From Klebsiella pneumoniae (GTDB taxonomy: Bacteria > Myxococcota_A > UBA796 > SXON01), in contig CAMAWH010000019.1 of assembly GCA_945861635.1 (NCBI GenBank), positions 1 to 64,000 on the forward strand: a DNA stretch of 64,000 nucleotides, given 5' to 3'. The notes beneath the pieces are model-generated. The model worked only from the letters and a program-made list of their open reading frames with translations, was not told the origin of the DNA and ran no database searches. Made by a program: the position numbers and the translations under genes. This document shows positions 47,076 through 55,243 of the stretch, piece by piece. The stretch's first letter is position 1. Every line of letters begins with the position of its first letter.

Positions 47076-48253
47076 CGGCCGAGGTCGACTCGCTCGCCGA
47101 GCTGTTGCACCGCTGCCACCGGGATGAACTCTTGCCGCTTGCTACCGTGTTGCGCATCGATTCCGATGCTCTCGGGCTCTCGGATCTCTGTCGTGTCATC
47201 GCGAGGCACGTTCGACGAACGGGCAGCCATGGCGCCGGGAATATTCTGCTCCGTAAGGGCGAGGGCCTCGCGTGGGAGGCCGTGCTGACCCGGCTCGTGG
47301 GCCGGGTTGTTACCGTTGATGTCGAGGCTGTTGAGCTGGATCTCGTCCGCGCGTGGATTACCCAACACTGGAAAGAATATCCGGAAGCAGAGCGCGTGCG
47401 GTTGTGGGCACAGCTTGGTGAGGGACCCCCTCCAGAAACGGGCGGCGAGGTCATTTCGGGGGCCGAGGCTCGATTTGGGAGCGGGGCGGGGTACCGCCTG
47501 ACGGGCATCGCAAGTGCGATGGTGTCGCCGCGCTCGCTGGCGATAGCTGGCGTCGCGTTGATGGCGTCGCCGGTTGGGTGTGTCGCTCGTTTGTTCATGC
47601 CGCTCGTTTGGCCGGTGCTCATCTGGTGGTCGCTGCGACCTGATCAAGCCAGGCTCATGCCGGCGCTTTTGCACATCGCGCGGCTGCGACAGATCGTGCG
47701 CCATCGCATCACGCTCGGCTTCGTCGGCAGTCCGTCCACCGGAAAGGACGCCGCCATCAAGGCTTTGCTCGGCATCGACTCCGGGAACATTTCACCTATC
47801 GCAGGCTCCACGAAAGAGGTCACCATCACGGCGATTCCAACGGCCACGGCGCTGTTCGTCGTCAACACCCCGGGCATGGGAGATGTCATCGAGCGCGTGA
47901 CGGAAGAAGCCCGCCAGGTGCTCGATCACATCGATATTTACGTGTATCTGGTGAATGCAGAGGGAGGGGTTCAGGCGAGAGAACTGGCGGATTACCAGCG
48001 CTGTGTCGCATCGGGAAAGCCAGTGCTCGTCGTCGTGAACAAGGTTGACGTACTGCGTCCGCGTGACAAGGAAAAATATCTTGCCGATGCGCGTGAAAAA
48101 CTTTCAGCGCCCGAAGATAGTTTTCTGGCAGCCGCGTTTGATCCGCTACCACAATTGTCTGCGAGGCCCATCGGACTGGAGGCGGTTCGCGAGTGGATTC
48201 GTGCGCGCCTGGTCCAACTCGGAAAGGACCCGGACGATCTGCCCGCAGGATAA
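47072..48253 (+). CDS. Paralogous GTPase with YaaW/DUF3944-like N-terminal domain
   Basis: 393 residues from GTG 47072. The N-terminal 130 residues resemble the YaaW/DUF3944 family (LRIDSDALGL, HGAGNILLRKGEGLAWEAVL). A hydrophobic segment (about 150-190) suggests membrane insertion. The GTPase domain follows: GSPSTGKDA at 219-227 with the same K-D change, NTPG at 265-268 and NKVD at 323-326. It shares AFDPLPQLSxxPIG and ALxGIDxGxxSPIxGST with the upstream GTPase, so the two arose by duplication and keep the same unusual residues. The domain match is moderate. Confidence 0.8.
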   Translation: MTAEVDSLAELLHRCHRDELLPLATVLRIDSDALGLSDLCRVIARHVRRTGSHGAGNILLRKGEGLAWEAVLTRLVGRVVTVDVEAVELDLVRAWITQHWKEYPEAERVRLWAQLGEGPPPETGGEVISGAEARFGSGAGYRLTGIASAMVSPRSLAIAGVALMASPVGCVARLFMPLVWPVLIWWSLRPDQARLMPALLHIARLRQIVRHRITLGFVGSPSTGKDAAIKALLGIDSGNISPIAGSTKEVTITAIPTATALFVVNTPGMGDVIERVTEEARQVLDHIDIYVYLVNAEGGVQARELADYQRCVASGKPVLVVVNKVDVLRPRDKEKYLADAREKLSAPEDSFLAAAFDPLPQLSARPIGLEAVREWIRARLVQLGKDPDDLPAG

Positions 48254-48261
48254 GGGTGGGC

Positions 48262-48639
48262 ATGATGCTCCTGCCTGCGTCGGTGAGTGAGCCCACCGCG
48301 GACCTCGATGATGACGCCCTCCTTGCCCAGTGTGAGGTCGAGAGCCTGCGCGCATCTGGCCCGGGAGGGCAACATCGCAACAAGACGGAAACCGCGATTC
48401 GTTTGCACCATACGCCGACCGGGATTGTGGCCGGAGCGAGCGAGCGGCGTAGTCGCATGCAGAACCTCGGCGTCGCGCTCGACCGTCTTCGCGCTCTGTT
48501 GAAGGCCCACTTTGCGCCCCCCCCGCCGCCGCGGCGAAAGACGCGGCCGAGTCGTGCTTCGCGGGTGCGCCGGCGCGTCGCCAAGGCGAATCGCGGGCAG
48601 GTGAAGCAAACCCGCCGGCCGCCGGGCGGCGAGGACTGA
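48262..48639 (+). CDS. Small GGQ-domain peptidyl-tRNA hydrolase (ArfB/RF-1-like)
   Basis: 125 residues from the ATG at 48262 (ATG 48265 or GTG 48256 are alternatives). The core has the peptidyl-tRNA hydrolysing GGQ motif (SGPGGQHRNKTETAI, Q37) and the following HTPTGIVAGASERRSRMQN segment of class I release factors. No codon-recognition domain is present. The C-terminal about 40 residues are highly basic (RRKTRPSRASRVRRRVAK), like the tail of ArfB that enters the empty mRNA channel. The likely role is rescue of stalled ribosomes. It is 8 nt after the second GTPase, so probably in one operon with the pair. Confidence 0.87.
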   Translation: MMLLPASVSEPTADLDDDALLAQCEVESLRASGPGGQHRNKTETAIRLHHTPTGIVAGASERRSRMQNLGVALDRLRALLKAHFAPPPPPRRKTRPSRASRVRRRVAKANRGQVKQTRRPPGGED

Positions 48640-48815
48640 GTCGCCGTCCAAAAATAACTGACGCATTCGGCCGCCGTCGCATACACGATCGCTGCGTTGC
48701 TCATCGCTCACAACCTGGCGTATGCTCGCTCTTCTCGCCTTGCGCTCGCGGCGCGCCGACGCCCTCGGTGCTGCAAGTTATTTCGCGACGGCTCCTTGTC
48801 GCCCGCCGCTCGGTA
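48616..48815. repeat. Imperfect inverted repeat, possible hairpin or MITE-like element
   Basis: AAATAACT at 48652-48659 is the inverse of AGTTATTT at 48776-48783. On both sides the flanks also match in inverted order (GACGGC, and a run related to TCGCCGCCCGG). The left arm covers the end of the rescue-factor gene and its stop. The whole sits between convergent genes. No gene lies in 48640-48865, and no tRNA is seen. Homology to a named element is unknown. Confidence 0.4.
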
Positions 48816-48865
48816 TGTCGATGTTGCCACAGTGTCGGACGCGAACCTGCTTCGGAAGACGCCAC

Positions 48866-50326
48866 TTATGAACCAGACAGTTCGCGCACGCGCCGCCGCC
48901 ACCAGGGGACGAGTTCGTCGGGAGCAGAATACGCTCTCGTCGTCGCCTTCGCCATGGTCAGGAGCGCATTTGCTCGCCTGCGTCCCGCCGTCGTATGCGC
49001 AATGACACACGCACGCTCCGCTTCCGCAAGGTCGGCCTCCGTCCTCACGTTGGCTTCGGGCAGGGGCAATGTGAGCAGCTGCTTGGCGGAGAGTTTGATG
49101 ACGTCCAGCGACTGGCCGGAGCCGCGGTACGCTTGAATCGCCCACGCGCTTGCGACGGGGGAGAGGAGGATCGCTGCGGTGCGCCAAATTGACCAGCGGG
49201 TTGGATAGACCGACAGCACCGGCGTCGTTCCGAGGAGCGTGCCGGTTGGGTCCACCACGCCTTCGATGATGGGTGTTTGGGTCGCGATGAGTATTTTGGG
49301 GCGTCGTTGGCTGTGTTGACGTGGATGAAGGGCATCGAGAGCGACGGTGGGGCAACGGAATCGCGTTCCATGTATTGTTGCGTCACGACGACCCCAGCCA
49401 TGACCTGCAACATCGATGAAGCCCGTTGTGATCACACGCATCGGCCCCGCGTCCTCCACGATCTTCCCTTTGATCGCGTAATACTCGTCTCGGAAGTCGG
49501 CCGTGGCATCGGCGATATCGCCGAGTGTGCCCGCGGTGACGATGGAGTGCGGCGGCGGTTCACCCGGGTGATGCAGCAGGGGCGACCACGTGGTCGCGCC
49601 GGCGCCGAATTCCACGGGGTCCATTCGGGTCGGCGGGTTTCCCCGCCACCGGACGGACGGCCCCGCCCCCATCACCGTGGCCACGATCGGAACGCCCACC
49701 CCGGGAAACGAGGGGAGCGTCCAAACGTGGGCCGCGCCGCCGTGAACCTCGGCGGCCATGCGCCGTGCGCCTTCGGCGTCACGCGCGGCAAATGTGGAAG
49801 CGGGAAGCACCAGGCCGACGCGCGATGCGGCGCGCAGCATCTCCAACCAGAACAACGCCGCAGCGTCGGTGTACGGCCCAATGTCGGCGCCGTGGCGGGT
49901 TTTGAGCGCGCGGGAAAGCTCCACATCCAATGCCGTACGCTGCCGCAAGCGAGAGAGGAACGGCGGATTTCCAATCGCGACGTCAAAGCGCTGCGTTGGT
50001 GGCGCAGCCAGGGTGTCGCGGACGACAACATGCTCCGCGAGCCGCGCGCGCTCGATCAAGTTGAGGCCCCCTGCTTCTGCAAGGGCCGCCCGGGCCACCG
50101 CCACTGCATCTGCGTCCGTGTCGTATCCGAACAACAGGTTCATGACGACGAAAGCGCGGCGGGCGATCGGTGTCGCGCGCACCACCGCGAGCAGGAACAC
50201 GCCCTCGCCCACAGCTGGATCCCAGGTGGTTCCATGCGCACCGACATTCGCGACGATCCAGTCGGCGACCTCCGGCGGCGTGTAGTAGGCGCCACGTGCC
50301 CGGCGTTCAGTCTCGTTCACACCCAT
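48866..50326 (-). CDS. Orphan N6-adenine DNA methyltransferase (type IIG/Eco57I-like)
   Basis: 486 residues from the ATG at 50326 (ATG 50350 is possible). Motif I is in WDPAVGEGVFLLA (36-46) and motif IV is NPPF (120-123), typical of gamma-class N6-adenine methyltransferases. The N-terminal ARGAYYTPPEVADWIV segment is typical of the Eco57I/N-6 MTase family. The C-terminal part (about 300-480) has the look of a TaqI-like target-recognition domain. No restriction endonuclease or other defence gene is adjacent, so it is probably a solitary regulator-type or a degenerate system. Divergent from the large lipoprotein. Confidence 0.87.
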   Translation of the reverse strand: MGVNETERRARGAYYTPPEVADWIVANVGAHGTTWDPAVGEGVFLLAVVRATPIARRAFVVMNLLFGYDTDADAVAVARAALAEAGGLNLIERARLAEHVVVRDTLAAPPTQRFDVAIGNPPFLSRLRQRTALDVELSRALKTRHGADIGPYTDAAALFWLEMLRAASRVGLVLPASTFAARDAEGARRMAAEVHGGAAHVWTLPSFPGVGVPIVATVMGAGPSVRWRGNPPTRMDPVEFGAGATTWSPLLHHPGEPPPHSIVTAGTLGDIADATADFRDEYYAIKGKIVEDAGPMRVITTGFIDVAGHGWGRRDATIHGTRFRCPTVALDALHPRQHSQRRPKILIATQTPIIEGVVDPTGTLLGTTPVLSVYPTRWSIWRTAAILLSPVASAWAIQAYRGSGQSLDVIKLSAKQLLTLPLPEANVRTEADLAEAERACVIAHTTAGRRRANALLTMAKATTRAYSAPDELVPWWRRRVRELSGS

Positions 50327-50384
50327 TGGGATAGCCGCGCAATGCCGCATTTACAACCCGTCCCAGTGGTGGCAGACTGCGCCC

Positions 50385-52886
50385 ATGCGCTCGGTCCCCC
50401 TCCTCCTGTCCGTCTCAAGCCTGATCGGCTGCCGCGCGGAGGCACCGGAAAAGTCGTCCGATGTCGGTATTTCGGGGTTGGAGTTCACGCTTGGCTTGGA
50501 GAGCACGCCCGCCGGGGGCCTCGTCCCCTGGGCCGCCACGCTTCATCTGAACGACGGCTCGACGATTCCCGAAGTTGCCGTCGTCATCGCGTCGGACGTC
50601 GAAGCCGAGCTGGCCTACGATGGCACGACGCTTACGCCGTACGTAGCGGGACTCCACGAGATCACGGCGTCTACCGGCGGGGAAAGCGAGATGTACACCG
50701 CTTCGCGCTGGCTCCGTGTCGATGCTGGCGGCGCCGTGTCGCTCGACCTCCAGCTTTCCGCCGTGCAAACGGTTGCAGGTGATCCGCTCTCCTATGACGT
50801 CGTAGCCATCGATGACTTCGGCAATCTCATCGATCCCGCCCTGACGACGGTTGTCGCGGACTCGCCCGACGTGTTGATTGTCGATCCAAACGTCGTTTCC
50901 ACCGTCCCGGGCGTGTACACGTTGAGCGCATCGCTTGCCGATCTGGCGGATGCTGAGGTGTTTCGTGTGGTCCCGGGAGATCCGGCCAGCATCGAACTTT
51001 CCCTCTCCGACGAGGATCTCGAGCTCTACGACACGACCGTCGCAACCGCCGTGGTACGAGATGTGTATGGAAATGCGGTCGATGCCGATTGGGATCTCGT
51101 CCTCGACGGGCCCGATGCGCGTGCGTCTGGCCGGCAGATCACGTTCTACGCCGAGGGTTGGTATGACGTGTACGCTCGCTACGACGCCCTTGAGGATCTG
51201 GTCGGGCCGATTCTGATCGACAGCACTGGGCCCGGACTCATCATCGACGAGCCCGAGCGCGGCGGGTGGTCGGACCCCGAAACCGGCACAGTCAGCGGCA
51301 CGGCAACCGACGATCATTCCTCCATCGCGAGCCTGACGGTCAACGGCGATCCCGTCGCGGTCGACGACGACGGAAACTTCACCACGGAGGTCTCGTACGA
51401 CTTCGGCGTGAATGTGCTCCAAACGGACGCGGTGGATAGTGACGGCAACGTCACATCCGACACCCGTGCGGTCCTGCAAGGCGACTTCGCGACGTATGGA
51501 AGTGGCATTGGTGACGGGTTTGCCGTGCGCATCAATCAGGCAGGTTTCGATACCCTCGAAACGATGGGGGAGGGATTGATCGCGGGCACGGATCTTGACG
51601 GAATGATCCCGAATCCGGCGTTCTCGACATCCTCAGAGTCGTGCATCGATCTGTACTTTACGGAGATCTGCATCACCTGGTACAGCATCACGCTGTACAT
51701 CACGAATCCGTATCTTGGGCCGGCCGACCTGGAGATCGATCCCAACGCAGGCGGGTACCTCGACACGTGGTTCACCGTGTACGATCCGTCGATCGATTGG
51801 GCGGCAGATGGTGACGTACTCGGTATCGGCCTCAGCGCGAGTGGCAGTATCTACGCGGATAGTATTGGTGCGAACATGCACCTTGTCCCGTATGTACTCA
51901 GCGGGGTGCTGGGCGTACGCGTCGATTACGTGGACGCGGTGTCTTCCGGGTTTGTCTTCGATTGGGACAGTTGGATCTACGATGTCATGTCGTTCTTCGG
52001 ACTCGACCTGAGCGGGCTGGTGCAAAGTTACATGGAAGACGCACTGGAAAGCGCGATATCCGACGCGGTTCCGGAAGCGATTGCCGACGCCGTCGGCGAT
52101 CTCGAAATCGCGATGGGCTTCGATGTTGGCACGAATGGATTTGATTTCGAGGCGGTTCCGTACAGTTCCACGGTCGATGATCTCGGCATGACGCTTGGAT
52201 TGGAAACCTACTTTACGACCAGGGCGTGGATGCACGACGAAACGGGCCTCGGTACGTTGGACGGGAACTATTCGATTCCGACATACACATCCGGCACGCC
52301 GGGCATGCAGGTGTCCATCAGTCAGGATTTCCTCAATCAGGCGTTCTACGCGTTCTGGGGTGGTGGGCTTCTGGATCAGCAGCTTACCGACGAGGATCTT
52401 GGTCTTGACATGTCGAGCTTCGGAACCTTCCTCGGCATGAGCGACCTGACGATTACGACGAACCCACTGTTGCCTCCGGTCGTTGTCCCCGGTACCGGCG
52501 ATTCGCTGCTGGACCTTCAGATCGGCGATTTGGAGCTGACCCTTTACGACGGGCCACCGGCGCCGGAAAACATCGCGTTGCGCGTGTATGTCACGATGAT
52601 GGCGGGCCTGGAGTTGAGCGTCGTCGACGGAAACCTGTCGCCGGAATTGGGCGACATCGAGCTCTTCTTCGACGTGACGACACCCGCCAACAACACCATC
52701 GGCAGCGCGGATACCGAAGATCTGCTCGACGCACTGGTTCCGATGCTTCTTCCCCAACTCACGGGCGCTCTTGGAAGCGTCCCCATTCCCGACATTGCCG
52801 GCTTCTCCCTCGTGCTCGACGACATCCACCTCGACGGCGCAGAGAACGGCTATGTCACCATCGACGGCGATCTCGCCGTGGAGTGA
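50385..52886 (+). CDS. Large lipoprotein with Ig-like N-terminal part and possible TULIP/BPI-like C-terminal part
   Basis: 833 residues with a lipoprotein signal (MRSVPLLLSVSSLIGC, Cys16). Residues about 25-260 contain Ig-like repeats (TVAGDPLSYDVVAIDDFGN, EVFRVVPGDPASIELSLSDE). A cadherin-like segment follows (STGPGLIIDEPERGGWSD). From about 370 to the end there are long amphipathic strands and helices (INQAGFDTLETMGEGLI, MEDALESAISDAVPEAIADA, ISQDFLNQAFYAFW, LVPMLLPQLTGALGSVPIPD, ending NGYVTIDGDLAVE). This pattern resembles BPI/LBP-type lipid-binding tubes, which is a guess. The next gene overlaps its stop (GTGA). Confidence 0.7.
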   Translation: MRSVPLLLSVSSLIGCRAEAPEKSSDVGISGLEFTLGLESTPAGGLVPWAATLHLNDGSTIPEVAVVIASDVEAELAYDGTTLTPYVAGLHEITASTGGESEMYTASRWLRVDAGGAVSLDLQLSAVQTVAGDPLSYDVVAIDDFGNLIDPALTTVVADSPDVLIVDPNVVSTVPGVYTLSASLADLADAEVFRVVPGDPASIELSLSDEDLELYDTTVATAVVRDVYGNAVDADWDLVLDGPDARASGRQITFYAEGWYDVYARYDALEDLVGPILIDSTGPGLIIDEPERGGWSDPETGTVSGTATDDHSSIASLTVNGDPVAVDDDGNFTTEVSYDFGVNVLQTDAVDSDGNVTSDTRAVLQGDFATYGSGIGDGFAVRINQAGFDTLETMGEGLIAGTDLDGMIPNPAFSTSSESCIDLYFTEICITWYSITLYITNPYLGPADLEIDPNAGGYLDTWFTVYDPSIDWAADGDVLGIGLSASGSIYADSIGANMHLVPYVLSGVLGVRVDYVDAVSSGFVFDWDSWIYDVMSFFGLDLSGLVQSYMEDALESAISDAVPEAIADAVGDLEIAMGFDVGTNGFDFEAVPYSSTVDDLGMTLGLETYFTTRAWMHDETGLGTLDGNYSIPTYTSGTPGMQVSISQDFLNQAFYAFWGGGLLDQQLTDEDLGLDMSSFGTFLGMSDLTITTNPLLPPVVVPGTGDSLLDLQIGDLELTLYDGPPAPENIALRVYVTMMAGLELSVVDGNLSPELGDIELFFDVTTPANNTIGSADTEDLLDALVPMLLPQLTGALGSVPIPDIAGFSLVLDDIHLDGAENGYVTIDGDLAVE

Positions 52887-53350
52887 ATTGCAGCATGGAT
52901 CACCGCTGTCTGTATGGTCACCGAGTCCCGATTTCGTTTACATTCGCGATCCAGAATCGCGTGTGTCCGACGTGCGGAGCCAACACGGTCACGCTGAACG
53001 GGTATCAGGCCGCGCGCCGGCTGACGCAGGACGCGCAGATCGACGCGGTCGTTGCGTTCAACGCGGTTCGAATTCTGGAATCAGAATGGGTGCTTACGCC
53101 AATTTCCGGCGCTGCCGAGGACGATGAGGTAGCTGTGGTAGACGAAACTCCCGAACCTCCCCCCGCCGCGCAGCCGCCGCCGCCAGAGCCGAAGATCCGG
53201 GCCGTCACCCGAACGACGAAGACCGTGGACAAGCCGGCCGAGAAGACAGCGGACAAGGCACCGGCGCCGGGCGCGGACGGTGCCGACGTGGTGGCGGGAT
53301 TGCCCGCGGATTTCGCGACGGAAGAGGATGACTTTTTCAAGCAGGCGTGA
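52883..53350 (+). CDS. Zinc-ribbon-like small protein of unknown function
   Basis: 155 residues from the GTG at 52883, which overlaps the preceding stop by 4 nt (GTGA). The ATG at 52895 is an alternative. Near the N-terminus CLYGH ... CPTCG could form a zinc ribbon. The middle is an acidic and proline-rich linker (PEPPPAAQPPPPEP) and the C-terminal part is Lys/Ala/Asp-rich and disordered. No signal peptide. No family recognised. It is followed by the sigma-54-type regulatory region. Confidence 0.6.
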   Translation: MNCSMDHRCLYGHRVPISFTFAIQNRVCPTCGANTVTLNGYQAARRLTQDAQIDAVVAFNAVRILESEWVLTPISGAAEDDEVAVVDETPEPPPAAQPPPPEPKIRAVTRTTKTVDKPAEKTADKAPAPGADGADVVAGLPADFATEEDDFFKQA

Positions 53351-53363
53351 AGCGAGGGGCGAG

Positions 53364-53399
53364 TGACGGAGGTCTGTCAGGGGTGACGGACGTCCGTCA
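53364..53399 (+). promoter_or_regulatory. Tandem inverted-repeat operator / activator sites
   Basis: Two 16-bp inverted repeats start exactly 20 bp apart, two helical turns. TGACGGACGTCCGTCA (53384-53399) is a perfect palindrome. TGACGGAGGTCTGTCA (53364-53379) is imperfect: the half-sites match at 6 of 8 positions. A further half-site TGACGGAG is at 53448-53455. They lie upstream of a sigma-54-type promoter, which suits an enhancer-binding activator. Confidence 0.6.
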
Positions 53400-53430
53400 G
53401 GCAGAATGCAAAAAATCGGCATAGAAACAA

Positions 53431-53446
53431 TGGCACGGGGCGTGCA
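53431..53446 (+). promoter_or_regulatory. Sigma-54-type (-24/-12) promoter
   Basis: TGGCACGGGGCGTGCA against the consensus TGGCACRNNNNTTGCW: only one mismatch (G for T in TTGC). GG (second G at 53433) and GC (C at 53445) are 12 bp apart, as required. The predicted start near 53457 gives a leader of about 34 nt before the ATG at 53491. Confidence 0.65.
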
Positions 53447-53490
53447 GTGACGGAGTTCATCGCCGGCATCACGCTGGCGCCGGAGCCCCG

Positions 53491-54057
53491 ATGTTTCTCG
53501 CCGTTTCGCTCGCATTTGCTGCCGCGTCCTGCCCAGATGCTGCCGATCCCTCCGCCCTCGGCGACGCCGACGTCGGTCCCGATGGCGCCGCGCATGTGCT
53601 CGTCTATGACAGCGAAGTGGCGTGTTGGTGGATCGTCGATGAGGTGGGTGACGCGCGCGTTGCTGGCCGGTTTGAGGGCTCCTCTCACCGGCCGATGCGG
53701 GTGGAAGCGTTGGAGGACGGTCGCGCGCTGTTTGTGATGGACGACCTGACGGTTCAGGTACGCGCGGAAAATGGCGCGCAGACGACGCTCCCGATGTTCC
53801 TGCCGAGTTTCCCGGACCGCACGCTCGCGCATCCCACGGCGCCGGTCGTGGCCTTTGAGTTCGCTATAGACGCGGACTATTCGATGATCTGGTTGGTAGA
53901 TGTGAACCGTGGCGCCATCGTCGCAAGTGCGTCCGTGCCGTCGATGGGGGTCGCGTTTCAATTCGAGGCCAACCTCGATGGCGTCGTGATTCAGGGGGCG
54001 CGGACGCTCATCCTCGATGCGGACGGCGTCAGGCCACGCCCGCAATCGCGTCGATGA
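53491..54057 (+). CDS. Secreted protein of unknown function, downstream of sigma-54 promoter
   Basis: 188 residues. A signal peptide is likely (MFLAVSLAFAAASC), with Cys14 that could also be read as a lipobox but without a proper L-x-x-C. The rest is beta-rich (AHVLVYDSEVACWWIVDE, MDDLTVQVRAEN, MIWLVDVNRGAIVASASV). It is the only gene behind the tandem palindromes and sigma-54 promoter. The last 29 nt overlap the convergent kynureninase-like gene. No family recognised. Confidence 0.6.
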   Translation: MFLAVSLAFAAASCPDAADPSALGDADVGPDGAAHVLVYDSEVACWWIVDEVGDARVAGRFEGSSHRPMRVEALEDGRALFVMDDLTVQVRAENGAQTTLPMFLPSFPDRTLAHPTAPVVAFEFAIDADYSMIWLVDVNRGAIVASASVPSMGVAFQFEANLDGVVIQGARTLILDADGVRPRPQSRR

Positions 54058-55243
54058 CCGCCTCGATCTCGTAGGCGAACGCGGCGCTGTTCCCGCTCAC
54101 CCGAATCCACCCCCCGTGGTCAGCACGCGGGCGCACGTCCACCCTGATTCCCTGCGCTGCTAGCGCTTCGTTGACCGCATGCCCCCTCTCCACCTCGACA
54201 CATACAAACGCGCCCCGCTGATGCGACGTCCAGTCGCCCCGCACGCGCAGTCCGTGGTGGGTGGCGCGACGCAGCGCGACATCGACGAGGCTGGATGTCA
54301 CGTGTCGTGCGCGGTGAACCGCGGCGTCAAGATTGCCGTCTGCCGAGGACGCGAGGGCCGCCAACTCACCGAGGAGCATCGTCATGCCGATCACCGTGGG
54401 GGTGCCGGTACGGAAGCGTGTGCCGTCCTCCGCGAGGCGGACCGCACCTTTCTCAAACGCGAAGGGTGCGGCGTGGCCCCACCAGCCCGTCCGGCGGGGA
54501 ATGAGCGTACGGAGCCACCGCCGCGGCACGTACAGGAAGCCCGCGCCGGTGCCGCTGCGGAGCTGCTTGTGTCCGGCAGCGGTGACCACCACGTGGTCCC
54601 CGAGCGCGGCGGCGTCGATGGGTACGGTCCCGGCGGTCTGGTAGGCATCGAGCAGCAGCATCGCGTCAGGAGCGCGCGCACGAAGACCCGCCGCCAATGC
54701 GGGAAGATCCTGAAGCCATCCCGACTCGAACAAGGCGTGAGAGATGGACAGAACGCGCGTCCTCGGCGTCACGGCCGACAAGATGCGTTCCGTGGGTACG
54801 CTGCCGTCGGCGTCGACGGGCACCTCGACCAACGTGCCGCCGGTGTTGGCCGCCCAGCGGTGGTGAACGTAATGACCCGTCGTGAAATGACCGGCGGTGT
54901 AGACGAGTTCGCCGCCGTCGATACACTCAAGCACAGCGGACAGCGATTCCGAGACGTTCGGAAACCACGCCACGTCTCCGTCCTCGAGGTTCCCGCCGAC
55001 GAGCGTTGCCGTTGCGCATCGGTAACGGTCCATGACCTCGACCCAAGCACCGTCGTCCCAAACGGCGATGCCGCGCGTTGCCAATTCGGCCAGGTGGTGT
55101 CGAACGGCAGCCGGACCGACCACGCTCGGAACACCCATGGAGTGGGAGCACGCGTAGATCCCGAGATCGAGCCCCGGGTAGAGACGTCGGTAGGCGAGGT
55201 CGTTGGGGGAGACGCCGAGCGCGGCAGCGTTTGCGTCTCGCAT
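54029..55243 (-). CDS. Kynureninase-like PLP-dependent enzyme (aminotransferase class V fold)
   Basis: 404 residues from the ATG at 55243; the frame is open to 55459, with ATG 55402 another candidate. Class V PLP fold: YACSHSMGVPS near the N-terminus, WFPNVSESLSAVL, HALFESGWLQDLP, LLLDAYQTAGTVPIDA with the PLP-ring Asp, and Schiff-base lysine K226 in GHKQLRSGTGAGFLY. Family members include kynureninase and cysteine desulfurase-like enzymes. No tryptophan-degradation genes are near, so the substrate cannot be stated. The 3' end overlaps the secreted protein gene. Confidence 0.82.
   Translation of the reverse strand: MRDANAAALGVSPNDLAYRRLYPGLDLGIYACSHSMGVPSVVGPAAVRHHLAELATRGIAVWDDGAWVEVMDRYRCATATLVGGNLEDGDVAWFPNVSESLSAVLECIDGGELVYTAGHFTTGHYVHHRWAANTGGTLVEVPVDADGSVPTERILSAVTPRTRVLSISHALFESGWLQDLPALAAGLRARAPDAMLLLDAYQTAGTVPIDAAALGDHVVVTAAGHKQLRSGTGAGFLYVPRRWLRTLIPRRTGWWGHAAPFAFEKGAVRLAEDGTRFRTGTPTVIGMTMLLGELAALASSADGNLDAAVHRARHVTSSLVDVALRRATHHGLRVRGDWTSHQRGAFVCVEVERGHAVNEALAAQGIRVDVRPRADHGGWIRVSGNSAAFAYEIEAVIDAIAGVA

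Noticed and set aside
48640..48865. tRNA or small RNA gene in the gap
   Set aside because: No cloverleaf or anticodon stem was found; only the inverted repeat is visible.
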